A DNA stretch of 64,000 nucleotides from CAVSVP01 sp963731125 (GTDB taxonomy: Bacteria > Pseudomonadota > Gammaproteobacteria > Competibacterales > Competibacteraceae), in NCBI GenBank assembly GCA_963731125.1, contig CAVSVP010000007.1, positions 868,001 to 932,000 of the forward strand. Reading direction: 5' to 3'. The position numbers were made by a program, and so were the translations under genes. Positions 8,499 to 18,024 of the stretch are shown one piece after another; positions within the stretch are counted from its first letter, which is position 1, and the number at the start of each line of letters is the position of its first letter. Below the pieces are notes generated by a model. That model worked only from the letters and a program-made list of their open reading frames with translations, had not been told where the DNA came from and did not search any database.

Positions 8499-9056
8499 AT
8501 GATTGATAAAGCTGGTTTTGCCGAATTTGAGCGCATTGAGCAGATATTTGGTCAACTCGATCCAGCCGAGGTGCACGGTGTCATGTGCGGTACGTTGTGT
8601 GTCACTAAGGACACCGATGGTGAGATTTGGCTGGCTCGCATACAGCATGAACTGTTTGGGAGTGATAAACTAATCCACGAAGTACAAACCATGCTGAGGG
8701 AACTCTTTAGCATGACCGTGTCCCAACTCAACGATGCTGAATTGAGGTTTTTCTTATTGCTGCCTGCTGATCACCAGGCGCTTAGCAGGCGGGCCGATGC
8801 TTTGGGTCGCTGGTGTGAGGGTTTTCTGTTCGGGCTCAGCCTTGGGGGCTTGAATCAGCGACACAGGCTGCCTGCAGAAGCACAGGAATTTCTCAGGGAT
8901 TTGGGAGACATTGCCCGTGTGGGTTTTGACACTGAGGAAGCGGAGGATAGGGACGAGGTAGCTTATATGGAAATCGTGGAGTATATCAGAGTAGGGGTGT
9001 TACTGCTTCATCACGTGTTATGGCCGCCTGTCGTTAAGCCGCCTTCATTGCATTAA
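8499..9056 (+). CDS. ygfB: UPF0149 family protein YgfB
   Basis: A 185-residue YgfB/YecA-family protein (EVHGVMCGTLCVT near residue 24-36; DALGRWCEGFLFGLSLGG around 105-122; YMEIVEYIRVGVLLLHHVL near the end). In Pseudomonas a YgfB homologue acts as a regulator of ampDh3 expression; the general role is unknown. It is the first gene of the ygfB-pepP-ubiH-ubiI unit, with pepP starting 10 nt after its stop. Confidence 0.88.
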   Translation: MIDKAGFAEFERIEQIFGQLDPAEVHGVMCGTLCVTKDTDGEIWLARIQHELFGSDKLIHEVQTMLRELFSMTVSQLNDAELRFFLLLPADHQALSRRADALGRWCEGFLFGLSLGGLNQRHRLPAEAQEFLRDLGDIARVGFDTEEAEDRDEVAYMEIVEYIRVGVLLLHHVLWPPVVKPPSLH

Positions 9057-9066
9057 TGGTCGAGAA

Positions 9067-10392
9067 ATGGTCATGTTCGCCAAGACGATACCTCCTCAAG
9101 AATTTGCTCAGCGCCGGCAGCGCTTGATGCAGCAGCTGGGTAAAGGAGCAGTCGCATTGCTTGCCGCGGCGCCAGAGGCGCCCCGCAACCGTGACGTGTA
9201 TTATCCTTATCGTCAGGATAGCGATTTTTATTATCTGACCGGGTTTCCGGAACCCGAGGCTGTGGCAGTACTGGTGCCGGGAAGTGAACGAGAATTTAGC
9301 CTGTTTTGTCGGGAACGCGACCCGCAGATGGAAACCTGGCATGGTCGCCGCGCCGGACAACAGGGTGCTGTAGAACGTTATGGGGCCACCCATGCCCATC
9401 CCATTGGCGATATTGATAAATATTTGCCGGAACTCCTGGAAAACCGGGAACGGGTATTTTATTCCATTGGCTATAATTCCGATTTTGATCGGCGCGTCAT
9501 GGCTTGGATTAATCAAGTGCGCGCCAAAGCCCGCGCGGGAATCCGGGCTCCCGGTGAATTTATCGCCTTGGAGCACGTACTTCACGAGATGCGCCTGCAC
9601 AAAAATGCAGCGGAACTGGCCGTGATGCGAGAAGCCGCCCGAATTGCCGCGCAGGCTCATCTGCAGGCCATGCGCACATGTAAACCGGGCATGATGGAGT
9701 ATGAGATCGAAGCCGAATTCTTCCATACTTTTATCCGCCATGGCGCAGGCTGGGCCTATCCGCCGATTGTAGGCGGCGGCGAAAATGCCTGTATTTTGCA
9801 CTATACCGATAACAATGCCCGGTTACAGAACGGTGAGTTACTGTTAATTGACGCCGGCGCTGAAGTGGATGGTTATGCTAGCGACATTACCCGCACTTTT
9901 CCGGTAAACGGTCGGTTTTCTCCTGAACAACGGACTCTGTATGAGCTGGTACTGACGGCTCAACAGGCAGCGATTGCCCAGGTGCGCCCGGGCAAGCACT
10001 GGCATGAGCCCCACGATGCGGCCGTGCAGGTGTTGACAAAAGGCCTGGTGGAGCTAGGTCTGTTAAAGGGTGATCCTGCCAAGCTGATAGAAAAGGAAAG
10101 TTACAAGCGTTTCTACATGCACAGAACCGGCCACTGGCTGGGCATGGATGTCCACGATGTCGGAGATTACAAAGTCGGTGACAACTGGCGGAAATTTCAG
10201 CCCGGGATGGTAACCACCGTGGAGCCTGGCCTTTATATTCCCGCCGGCAGTGAGAGTGTGGATGAGCGTTGGTGGAATATCGGTATCCGGGTTGAGGACG
10301 ACGTGTTGGTCACCGAAACCGGTAACGAAGTGCTAAGCGCTGCTGTGCCCAAGGAGGCAGAGGCTATTGAAGCGGTAATGGCGGCAGAATGA
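9067..10392 (+). CDS. pepP: Xaa-Pro aminopeptidase
   Basis: A cytoplasmic manganese aminopeptidase that removes N-terminal residues preceding proline. The 441 residues show the N-terminal creatinase-like domain (YYPYRQDSDFYYLTGFPEPE) and the pita-bread catalytic domain with its five metal ligands: Asp in LLIDAGAEVDGYASDITR (two Asp), His in HRTGHWLGMDVHDVGDY, Glu in TTVEPGLYIP and Glu in GIRVEDDVLV. Its last 4 nt overlap the start of ubiH (ATGA), so translation is coupled. Confidence 0.95.
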   Translation: MVMFAKTIPPQEFAQRRQRLMQQLGKGAVALLAAAPEAPRNRDVYYPYRQDSDFYYLTGFPEPEAVAVLVPGSEREFSLFCRERDPQMETWHGRRAGQQGAVERYGATHAHPIGDIDKYLPELLENRERVFYSIGYNSDFDRRVMAWINQVRAKARAGIRAPGEFIALEHVLHEMRLHKNAAELAVMREAARIAAQAHLQAMRTCKPGMMEYEIEAEFFHTFIRHGAGWAYPPIVGGGENACILHYTDNNARLQNGELLLIDAGAEVDGYASDITRTFPVNGRFSPEQRTLYELVLTAQQAAIAQVRPGKHWHEPHDAAVQVLTKGLVELGLLKGDPAKLIEKESYKRFYMHRTGHWLGMDVHDVGDYKVGDNWRKFQPGMVTTVEPGLYIPAGSESVDERWWNIGIRVEDDVLVTETGNEVLSAAVPKEAEAIEAVMAAE

Positions 10393-11618
10393 ACGTCGAT
10401 TACGACCTGCTTATCATCGGTGGCGGCACCGTCGGTGCAAGTCTGGCCTGCGCTCTAGGGGGCCAGGGTCTGCATATTGGGGTGGTAGAGACGCGGCCTT
10501 TCCCCACGACTGAGCCGGCCGGTTATGACGCTCGCAGTCTGGCGTTGGCCTATGGCACGCGGCGTATCTTCGAAGGGTTGGATCTCTGGGAAACCTTAAA
10601 GCCCACCGTCACTCCCATTTTGAAAATTCATATTTCCGAGCGTGGCAGCCCGGGATTCGCCCGTCTGGACTGTCGTGAGGAGGGTGTGGAAGCGTTGGGT
10701 TATGTGGTCGAGGCATATCACCTCGGTGCCGCCCTGGCGGCGCGGCTTAGCGCGCTACAGAACGTTGATCTGCTGTGTCCGGCGACTTTGGAAGATGTTA
10801 CGGTGCATCGCGAAGCGGCTTATACCACGCTGCGTCTGCCAGACCAGACCGTCCAGCTTACGGCACGGTTGCTGGTAGCTGCCGACGGCGCCAGTTCTCG
10901 GGTGCGGCAGCAGCTCGGCATTGCCGCTTTAAGGTGGGATTATGACCAGACAGGGGTGATTGCAAATGTGACTCCGGAGCGTGACCATCACCATGTGGCC
11001 TATGAGCGTTTCACGGAAACGGGCCCTGTGGCATTGCTGCCCCTAAGCCAGGGACGCTGCGCCGTTGTCTACACGATAGAACGAGCTAAGCAGAACGCCA
11101 TCCTGGCGTTGGATGACCGCGCTTTTCTCGCGAATCTGCAAACCTGTTTTGGCGAACGGTTAGGGAATTTACAGCGCATCGGCCAACGTCAGTGTTACCC
11201 GTTGTTGATGGTGAAGTCCAGAGAACATGCCCGCCATCGGGTGGCGGTGATTGGCAATGCTGCCCATACGCTACATCCGGTTGCCGGGCAGGGTTTTAAC
11301 GTAGGGATTCGCGATGTCGCCGTTCTGGCCGATGTGATCGTTCATGCGCAGCAGTCCGGCCATGATCTGGGAGAACAGACGGTGCTTAACCGGTACGCCG
11401 ATTGGCGGCGCTGGGATCAACGTCGATCCATCATTTTCACCGACGGTCTAGTCCGTTTGTTTACGAATCCGTGGTTGAAACCGGTCCGTCACCTCGGTTT
11501 ATTGGCCTTTGACCTGTTTCCTCCCGCCAAACATTTTTTAGCACGCCAAACCATGGGACTAGCTGGCTATCTGCCGCGTCTGGCGCGTGGATTGCCTCCA
11601 AGCCGGCAGGCAAACCTA
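10389..11618 (+). CDS. ubiH: 2-octaprenyl-6-methoxyphenol hydroxylase, lacking its own stop codon
   Basis: An FAD-dependent ring hydroxylase of ubiquinone synthesis. It shows the dinucleotide-binding GGGTVGASLACAL at residues 11-23, the middle DG motif (AADGASSRVRQQLGI) and the FAD ribose-binding GNAAHTLHPVAGQGFNVGIRD. Normal UbiH proteins end just after LPRLARG, which here is residue ~398-405. No stop follows: the frame continues through the ATG of ubiI at 11619 and ends at 11765. A TAA overlapping that ATG (11617-11619) is present, but in another frame. A one-base change in the last codons of ubiH, real or a sequencing error, would explain this. It overlaps pepP by 4 nt. Confidence 0.85.
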
Positions 11619-12841
11619 ATGAGTTCCCGCCTTGACTACGATGTGGTGATTGTCGGCGGCGGTATGGTGGGCGCGACTTTGGCGTGTGCGCTGGGAAACA
11701 GCGAACTGCATGTGGCGCTACTGGAGGAGACGCCCTGGAATATCTTCAGCCGGGGGCTGAGGTAGATCTGCGCGTCTCCGCCATTACGCAAGCCTCACAG
11801 GCTATTTTGGCGAATTTAGGCGTTTGGGAGGAAATTGCCGCTTGGCGGGTTAGTCCCTTTCGAAATATGCGGGTCTGGGATGCAACCGGATCGGGTTATA
11901 TTCATTTTGATAGCGCTGCACTTGGTGAGCCGCTGCTGGGATGGATTATCGAAAACCGCCTCATTCAACATGCTCTTCTGCAGCGGGTCCAGGCACTAAC
12001 CAATGTGGATTTGTTCTGTCCTGTCCGTTTAGGGCTGGCCAGTATTCTGGAATCCGGTGTCTGTCTGCAACTGCAAGATGAGCGGGAACTACGGACTCGG
12101 TTGCTGATAGGAGCCGATGGAGCTAACTCTCGGGTGCGGCACTGGGCCAGGATAGACACGGGGGGTTGGGGGTACACACAGAAGGCGGTGGTAACTACTG
12201 TTGCTACCGAGAGGTCTCACGAGGAAACTGCCTGGCAGCGATTTTTGCCCACTGGTCCGCTCGCTTTTTTGCCATTGCGGGACGGACGCTGCTCCATTGT
12301 CTGGTCCACTACGCCGGCTCAGGCCGAAGCACTGTTGGCAATGGACACAACGGCTTTTGCCCTCGCGCTGGCGGAGGCCTTTGCATGGCGCTTGGGAGGT
12401 ATTACCGCGGTGGGGCAGCGGAGGGCTTTTGCGCTACGCCTGCAGTATGCCCATGCCTATGTAGTACCTCATGTTGCGTTAATTGGCGACGCCGCCCATG
12501 TGGTTCATCCGTTGGCAGGTCAGGGGGTAAATTTGGGACTGCTCGATGCAGCGGCTTTGTCCGAGGTATTGTTAGATGCCGTGGCAGCGGGCAAGGCTAT
12601 CGATTCCCTGAAGATATTGCGTCGCTACGAACGCTGGCGTAAAGGGGATAACATGCTTACGTTGAGTGTGCTGGATGGTTTTAAACGACTCTTCGGCAGT
12701 TCTCTGCCTGCCGTGCGCCGGCTGCGCAATTTGGGGCTGAATCTAACGGACGCAGCGGAGCCGATTAAAAATCAAATTGCTCGCCGGGCCATGGGGCTTA
12801 CCGGAGACCTACCGCGCTTAGCAAGGGGATACCGTTATTGA
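11619..12841 (+). pseudogene. ubiI: UbiI/VisC-type ubiquinone FAD hydroxylase, frameshifted
   Basis: A second FAD monooxygenase of the UbiH/UbiI/Coq6 family, paralogous to its neighbour. The N-terminus (SSRLDYDVVIVGGGMVGATL, LACAL, VALLEETP) is in frame with ubiH and stops at 11765. The rest (from about EVDLRVSAITQASQAILANL onward) is in another frame, through GADGANSRVR and GDAAHVVHPLAGQGVNLGL to the stop at 12841. The frames meet at about 11730-11750; one missing base (or two extra) there restores a full protein of normal length. Everything else is intact, so a recent mutation or a base-calling error is more likely than old decay. UbiI hydroxylates C5 of the ring in ubiquinone synthesis; exact position specificity is inferred from synteny. 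Confidence 0.75.
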
Positions 12842-12885
12842 CGCATGCAGTGCCCGCGTTACCGCATAGCCATCCAGTAGCCGTA

Positions 12886-13042
12886 ATCTTATACCAAATC
12901 TTATTAATACTTGTGCGTAAGCTGGGATATCATCGCTGCTCAACCAGGCTATCCGGTCTGGATTCGCTATCGCACACGTTTCTGTGTGTTGCTAATGATC
13001 CCCCAGCTTATGCACTTTTTAATTGGGGAAAGGGTATTAGCT
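12886..13042. repeat. 157-bp inverted-repeat element between convergent genes (MITE-like or bidirectional terminator)
   Basis: The left arm 12886-12933 and right arm 12995-13042 are inverted repeats of equal length. The inner 20 nt (12914-12933, TGCGTAAGCTGGGATATCAT, against TGCATAAGCTGGGGGATCAT read on the other strand) match at 17 positions. The outer 10 nt (ATCTTATACC against AGCTAATACC) match at 8. The right arm reaches past the GDH2 stop codon (13037-13039). The arrangement resembles a small transposable element; the long stem at a convergent gene end could also act as a transcription stop in both directions, although there is no clear T-run. Confidence 0.5.
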
Positions 13043-16000
13043 GCTACTGCCTTGGAGCAAATTTGCTGTTTCTCGCAAAGCTACTGAGAGCATGGCCAGA
13101 TCCGGCTGTCCAGCCGAGGCCCGCAGGTCGGCGAACATGCTTAGGCACCGCTTTACGCCTCGGCGATTTTGTTCCAGCCAGGCCGTCAGGCGCATTTCCG
13201 GTGGATCCTCTTTGGCGGTTAAGCGCAGTACGTCAGCCGTGAGAGCGCGTGTCTGAGTATAGAAGCCATCTACCAGCGCCGCCTGAGCCCGTTGCTGCCA
13301 GTGTGTGGTAACGGGGAGTGCGGTGATGTTTTCTTGCAGCCAGTTCAGTTCCAGCCGGTCCACCAATGCAAAATGTACGGCGGCGACGCTTTCCACCGGT
13401 AGCGCCATCTGCGTGGCGACTTCCACCAAATCCAGCGCCGAATACATCATCTCCAGACTGGCTATCCATTGGGCGAGTTCTTGGGGTACGCTTGCCTCGC
13501 TGAATTCCTGGCTTGCCTGTTGAAACTTTTCGCTTTCCGGCGCGGGCAATAGATTTGGCAGGGCGGTTCTTAACGTAGCAATGCCGGTGGCAAACTGTTT
13601 GACAAGGGTTTCCACGTCCAGCGGCGAGCGTCGGTTGCGCAGCAACCATCGGCTGGCTCTTTCCAGCAAATGTCGGGTTTTAATGTGCATGCGGATTTGC
13701 AGATCTGCCGGTACTTGATTGTCCAACAAGTCAATGCTGTTCCAGAGCCGGCGGGCATCCCATAGTTCCCGGGCGGCGCTATAGGCGCGGGCAATGGAAG
13801 ATGCACGCTCCCCCGTATCTTCGCCCATGCGGATGACGAAGACGCTGCCCATGCGGTTCAGCATGCTGTTGGTGATATACGTCGCGATAATTTCCCGGCG
13901 TAGTGGATGCGCCTGCATTTCTTTTGCGAAAGATTTACCTAACGGCTGGGGAAAATATGCCAAGAGTTCCCGCTGCAGATAAGGATCTTCAGGCACGTTA
14001 GAATCGATCAGTTCTTCAAATAAGCTAATCTTGCTATAAGCCAGCAATATCGCCATCTCGGGGGGCACTAGGCCCTGCTGTTCGGTCTCTCGCTCCGCCA
14101 GTTCCTCGTCGCTGGGCAGAAACTCCAGGGCTCGATCCAGCTTGCCAGCCTTTTCGAGGGAGCGGATGACGCGGACATGATCACCCAACGCCTCTGCAGT
14201 CCGGGAAGCAGTGATGCTAATGGCTTCGGGTTGCAGATAATTCTGCCGAAGCACCAGCTCTGCGACCTCAGCCGTCATTTCGCTGAGCAGCTGGTTACGC
14301 TGCTTTTCGGTCATATCGCCGTTTCCCACGACTTGGTTTAACAAGATTTTGATATTGACCTCATGGTCTGAACAGTTAACGCCCCCGGAATTATCGATTG
14401 CGTCGGTGAGAATTCTGCCGCCTTGCAGAGCGTATTCGATGCGCCCCCGCTGGGTAAACCCCAAGTTACCTCCTTCGCCGATTACCCGGCAGCGTAAATC
14501 CCGACCGTTGACCCGGACGGAATCGTTGGTCTTGTCCCCGACCTCAGCATGGGTTTCCGAGGTGGCCTTGACATAGGTACCGATACCGCCGTTCCATAAC
14601 AAGTCCACCGGAGCCTTGAGCAAACTGTGGACCAATTCATTAGGAGTATAGCGTTCGCTCTTAAGACCCAGGGCCACCCGGGCTTCCGGGCTGACGTGGA
14701 TGGCTTTGGCGGCGCGGGGATAGATGCCGCCGCCGGTGGAGAACAGGCTCTTATCGTAGTCGTCCCAGGTGGAGCGGGGCAGCTGGAATAGCCGTTCCCG
14801 TTCCCGATAGCTAGTCTCCGGGTCAGGGTTAGGATCCAAAAAAATGTGCAAATGGTTAAACGCTGCCAACAGTTTAATATGACGCGATAGCAGCATCCCA
14901 TTGCCAAATACATCACCGGACATATCACCGATACCCACTACGGTAAAATCATCCTGGTGTTGAATATCCATGCCCAGTTCGCGAAAGTGACGCTTGACGG
15001 ATTCCCAGGCGCCGCGGGCGGTGATGCCCATTTTCTTATGGTCATAACCCACCGAACCGCCGGAGGCGAAAGCATCCCCCAGCCAAAAGCCATAGGACTT
15101 AGCGATGCTGTTGGCGATATCGGAGAAAGTGGCCGTACCCTTATCCGCTGCTACTACCAGGTAAGGATCGTCTTGGTCGTAACGCACCACCTGAGGCGGG
15201 GTAACGATCGCGTCTCCCATGCGATTATCGGTCAAATCCAGCATCCCGCGGATAAAGGTCCGATAGCAATGCACGACCTCTTTTTGCAGGGCTTCGCGCT
15301 CGCTGGGCGGACGTTTAACCACAAAGCCTCCCTTGGAGCCTACCGGCACGATAACGGCGTTTTTTACCATCTGAGCCTTCATTAGACCGAGTACCTCGGT
15401 GCGAAAATCCTCACGCCGATCCGACCAGCGCAAACCGCCGCGCGCCACTGGTCCGCCCCGCAGATGGACAGCTTCGGTGCGGGGCGAGTAGACGAAAATC
15501 TCAAACATCGGCCGCGGCAAGGGCAGGTCATCAATCACTGCGGGATTCAGCTTAAAGGAAAGATACTCTTTACTCTGGCCCTCATGATCCAGTTGGAAGA
15601 AGTTAGTGCGCAGGGTGGCCTGGATAATATTAAGAAAACGCCGCACGATACGATCTTCGTCCAGATTGCTGACCTGCTCTAGCGCTTCCTCGATGGCGAC
15701 TTCTAAGGCGGTGGTCTGACGGCCATGATCCCCGACGCAGTTAGGGTCAAAGCGGGCATGGAATAACTGGGCCAGGTATTTGGCGATATGGGTATGCCGG
15801 CACAGGGTCTGCTCCATATAAGCCTGGCTGAATGGCGCGCGGGTCTGCAGTAGGTACTTGCAGTAAGCCCGCAGCATCACCACATCGCGCCAGGGCAGGT
15901 CCGCGCCCAGCACTAAGCGGTTAAAACCATCGTTTTCCATTGCTCCACGCCAGAGCTGAGCAAACGCTTCCTGAAAAATGTCCTTGCACTGGGCGGCATC

Positions 16001-17875
16001 CACCTGTTGGATATTCTGATCCTCTTGCATATCGAAGTCGAGAATCCACAGCCGGCTCTCGTGGTTAAGCCCGATCTCATAAGGCCGCGCCTTCAGTACC
16101 CGCAAGCCCAGCTTCTCCAACATGGGCAGTACATCGGACAAGGGGATATGCTGTGGCCCAAAGAGTTTAAAACGTAGTAAACCTTCGGGATCTTCTAGCG
16201 TTCGGTAAAGGTGCATCTCCAGAGGTTGGGTGACACTGATCTGCTCTAGACGCAAAATGTCATACACTGCCGTGCGGGTGGTAAAATCTTCCCGGTAACC
16301 GGCTGGAAATGCCGCAGAGTAGCGCTGAAACAATGCCTTACCTTGCGCCTCGCCGCAATGTTCCAGCAGCGCCCGATGCAGTTCGTCTTCCCAAGACAGC
16401 ATCGCTTCCCGTAGCCGCGCCTCAAGTTCTGCCAGGGAATAATCGGGTATCTGGCCCGGTGTCGTACGGATATGAAACAGCACCCGCGCCAGCACGGATT
16501 CAGAAAACTGGGTAATAAATTCGCAGGCCAGGCCATTGAAAGCCTGCATCAAAATATCCTGCATGCGCAGCCGTAACTCGGTGTTATAGCGATCACGGGG
16601 TACATAAACCATGCAGGAGATAAACCGGGCGAAAATATCCTGCCGGACAAAAAGTCGCAGCCGCTGGCGCTCCTGCAGATGCAGAATGCCCATGGCGATA
16701 TCGAACAGCTCGTCCTCCGTTGCTTGAAATAAATCGTCCCTGGGAAAGGTTTCGAGAATATTCTGTAGCGTTTTGCCGGTATGGCCCGTCTGGGATAGCT
16801 TGGCTCTGGCCATTACCCGCTGAATTTTGTTGCGCAACAGCGGAATATTGCGCGGACTCATGCTGTAGGCTTGGGAAGTGTAAAGTCCTAGAAAACGCCA
16901 TTCGCCGCTGACCTTACCTGCGGCATCGAAGCGCTTGATGCCTATATAGTCCAAGTGCGCCGGCCGGTGCACCGTGGAGCGGGTATTTGCTTTGGAAATC
17001 AGCAGCAGGTTTGGCGCGTAGGCCAGTTGCCGCAACGCCGGGGGCAGTTCCATAAAACTGACGGAAACCCGGGGAACGCCATCATCACGCAGTACGCCTA
17101 ACCCTGAGCCGGCCACGCTGCGTAACAGCATGTCGCCATTTTCTTCCACCAGGTCGTAATTGCGATAACCCAGGAAAGTAAAATGATTGTCTGCTATCCA
17201 ATCTAGAAACGCTTTGCTTTCCTGGATTTCCTCGGCGGATAGCGGCAGCTCGGCAGCATCCAGACCGTCTATGATCTTCACCAAGTGAGTGCGCATGGCA
17301 CGCCAGTCTTCCACGGCGATCCGAACATCGTTCAGAACCCGTTTAAGCGCCTCTTTTAACGACTTGAGAACGGCAGGATCAGACTGGCGATCTACCTCGA
17401 AGTGCATAGTCGCTTCGGCAACACCATTCCCCTGATCGGAAGATAGCACGTCTTGCAGATGACCGTCATGATCTCGTGAAATATGCAGCACCGGATGAAT
17501 AATCCGGTGCACTGTCAAGCCGTGGCGATTAAGCGCCATCGTGATGGAATCCACCAAGAAGGGTAAGTCATCGGTGACGATCTCGATGACGGTATGGGTG
17601 GACTGCCAGCCGTGCACTTCAAAATCCGGATTATACACACGGATAATCGCAGTTCCCGGTTGGCGCTGGCGGGTGCAATTCCAATGGGCAAGCACCGCAC
17701 CATAGAGATCCTCCGGATCATCATCCAACAGGTCTTCCGGTGCTACCCAGGCATAGTACTGCCGAGCAAAGCGCTGGGCCATCAGCGCGGTTTGTTTATC
17801 CGGCAGACGTTCTTCCAGAGCGCTGGCAATCCGATCAATCAGTTGTGCTTTCTTTTCTTCGGCTATATTTGTCAC
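13037..17875 (-). CDS. gdhB: NAD-specific glutamate dehydrogenase, large (180-kDa) class
   Basis: Oxidative deamination of glutamate to 2-oxoglutarate and ammonia with NAD. At 1612 residues it matches the L_180 class of bacterial GDH2, which carries long N-terminal ACT-like regulatory regions and a C-terminal extension around the catalytic core. The core is recognised by RGGPVARGGLRWSDRREDFR, the catalytic-lysine segment PVGSKGGFVVKR (about residue 860), the nucleotide region VGIGDMSGDVFGNGMLLS, and GGIGTYVKA. The enzyme is catabolic. The gene is monocistronic and convergent with ubiI; the upstream 150 bp to purC holds its promoter, not resolved here. Confidence 0.95.
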   Translation of the reverse strand: MTNIAEEKKAQLIDRIASALEERLPDKQTALMAQRFARQYYAWVAPEDLLDDDPEDLYGAVLAHWNCTRQRQPGTAIIRVYNPDFEVHGWQSTHTVIEIVTDDLPFLVDSITMALNRHGLTVHRIIHPVLHISRDHDGHLQDVLSSDQGNGVAEATMHFEVDRQSDPAVLKSLKEALKRVLNDVRIAVEDWRAMRTHLVKIIDGLDAAELPLSAEEIQESKAFLDWIADNHFTFLGYRNYDLVEENGDMLLRSVAGSGLGVLRDDGVPRVSVSFMELPPALRQLAYAPNLLLISKANTRSTVHRPAHLDYIGIKRFDAAGKVSGEWRFLGLYTSQAYSMSPRNIPLLRNKIQRVMARAKLSQTGHTGKTLQNILETFPRDDLFQATEDELFDIAMGILHLQERQRLRLFVRQDIFARFISCMVYVPRDRYNTELRLRMQDILMQAFNGLACEFITQFSESVLARVLFHIRTTPGQIPDYSLAELEARLREAMLSWEDELHRALLEHCGEAQGKALFQRYSAAFPAGYREDFTTRTAVYDILRLEQISVTQPLEMHLYRTLEDPEGLLRFKLFGPQHIPLSDVLPMLEKLGLRVLKARPYEIGLNHESRLWILDFDMQEDQNIQQVDAAQCKDIFQEAFAQLWRGAMENDGFNRLVLGADLPWRDVVMLRAYCKYLLQTRAPFSQAYMEQTLCRHTHIAKYLAQLFHARFDPNCVGDHGRQTTALEVAIEEALEQVSNLDEDRIVRRFLNIIQATLRTNFFQLDHEGQSKEYLSFKLNPAVIDDLPLPRPMFEIFVYSPRTEAVHLRGGPVARGGLRWSDRREDFRTEVLGLMKAQMVKNAVIVPVGSKGGFVVKRPPSEREALQKEVVHCYRTFIRGMLDLTDNRMGDAIVTPPQVVRYDQDDPYLVVAADKGTATFSDIANSIAKSYGFWLGDAFASGGSVGYDHKKMGITARGAWESVKRHFRELGMDIQHQDDFTVVGIGDMSGDVFGNGMLLSRHIKLLAAFNHLHIFLDPNPDPETSYRERERLFQLPRSTWDDYDKSLFSTGGGIYPRAAKAIHVSPEARVALGLKSERYTPNELVHSLLKAPVDLLWNGGIGTYVKATSETHAEVGDKTNDSVRVNGRDLRCRVIGEGGNLGFTQRGRIEYALQGGRILTDAIDNSGGVNCSDHEVNIKILLNQVVGNGDMTEKQRNQLLSEMTAEVAELVLRQNYLQPEAISITASRTAEALGDHVRVIRSLEKAGKLDRALEFLPSDEELAERETEQQGLVPPEMAILLAYSKISLFEELIDSNVPEDPYLQRELLAYFPQPLGKSFAKEMQAHPLRREIIATYITNSMLNRMGSVFVIRMGEDTGERASSIARAYSAARELWDARRLWNSIDLLDNQVPADLQIRMHIKTRHLLERASRWLLRNRRSPLDVETLVKQFATGIATLRTALPNLLPAPESEKFQQASQEFSEASVPQELAQWIASLEMMYSALDLVEVATQMALPVESVAAVHFALVDRLELNWLQENITALPVTTHWQQRAQAALVDGFYTQTRALTADVLRLTAKEDPPEMRLTAWLEQNRRGVKRCLSMFADLRASAGQPDLAMLSVALRETANLLQGSSS

Positions 17876-18024
17876 TGCCCTCTCCTCGCTTCTCTATGTT
17901 TTTTAAGTGGCTTACGTTGGATGATCAGTCAAAGTCTAGACGAGCGGAGAGAGCTTAGCCGAGGCCGGTTGAACAATCGTGCTCAATCTAAAGCAACCGG
18001 GCTAGCAAGCGTCGCGATAGGTGA

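Noticed and set aside
9034..9801. Long minus-strand ORF (255 codons) opposite pepP
   Set aside because: It is an antisense shadow of the well-supported pepP, with no domain-like pattern.
11730..11750. Programmed ribosomal frameshift in ubiI
   Set aside because: No slippery heptamer with a downstream structure is visible, and ubiI is not known to use recoding.
10389..11765. A natural UbiH-UbiI fusion protein
   Set aside because: The frame breaks after only ~48 codons of ubiI, and the rest of ubiI is in another frame. A TAATG junction is present one frame away. Indels explain this better than an evolved fusion.
12838..13242. ORF of 134 codons after ubiI
   Set aside because: It runs through the inverted repeat and antisense into GDH2; no homology pattern.
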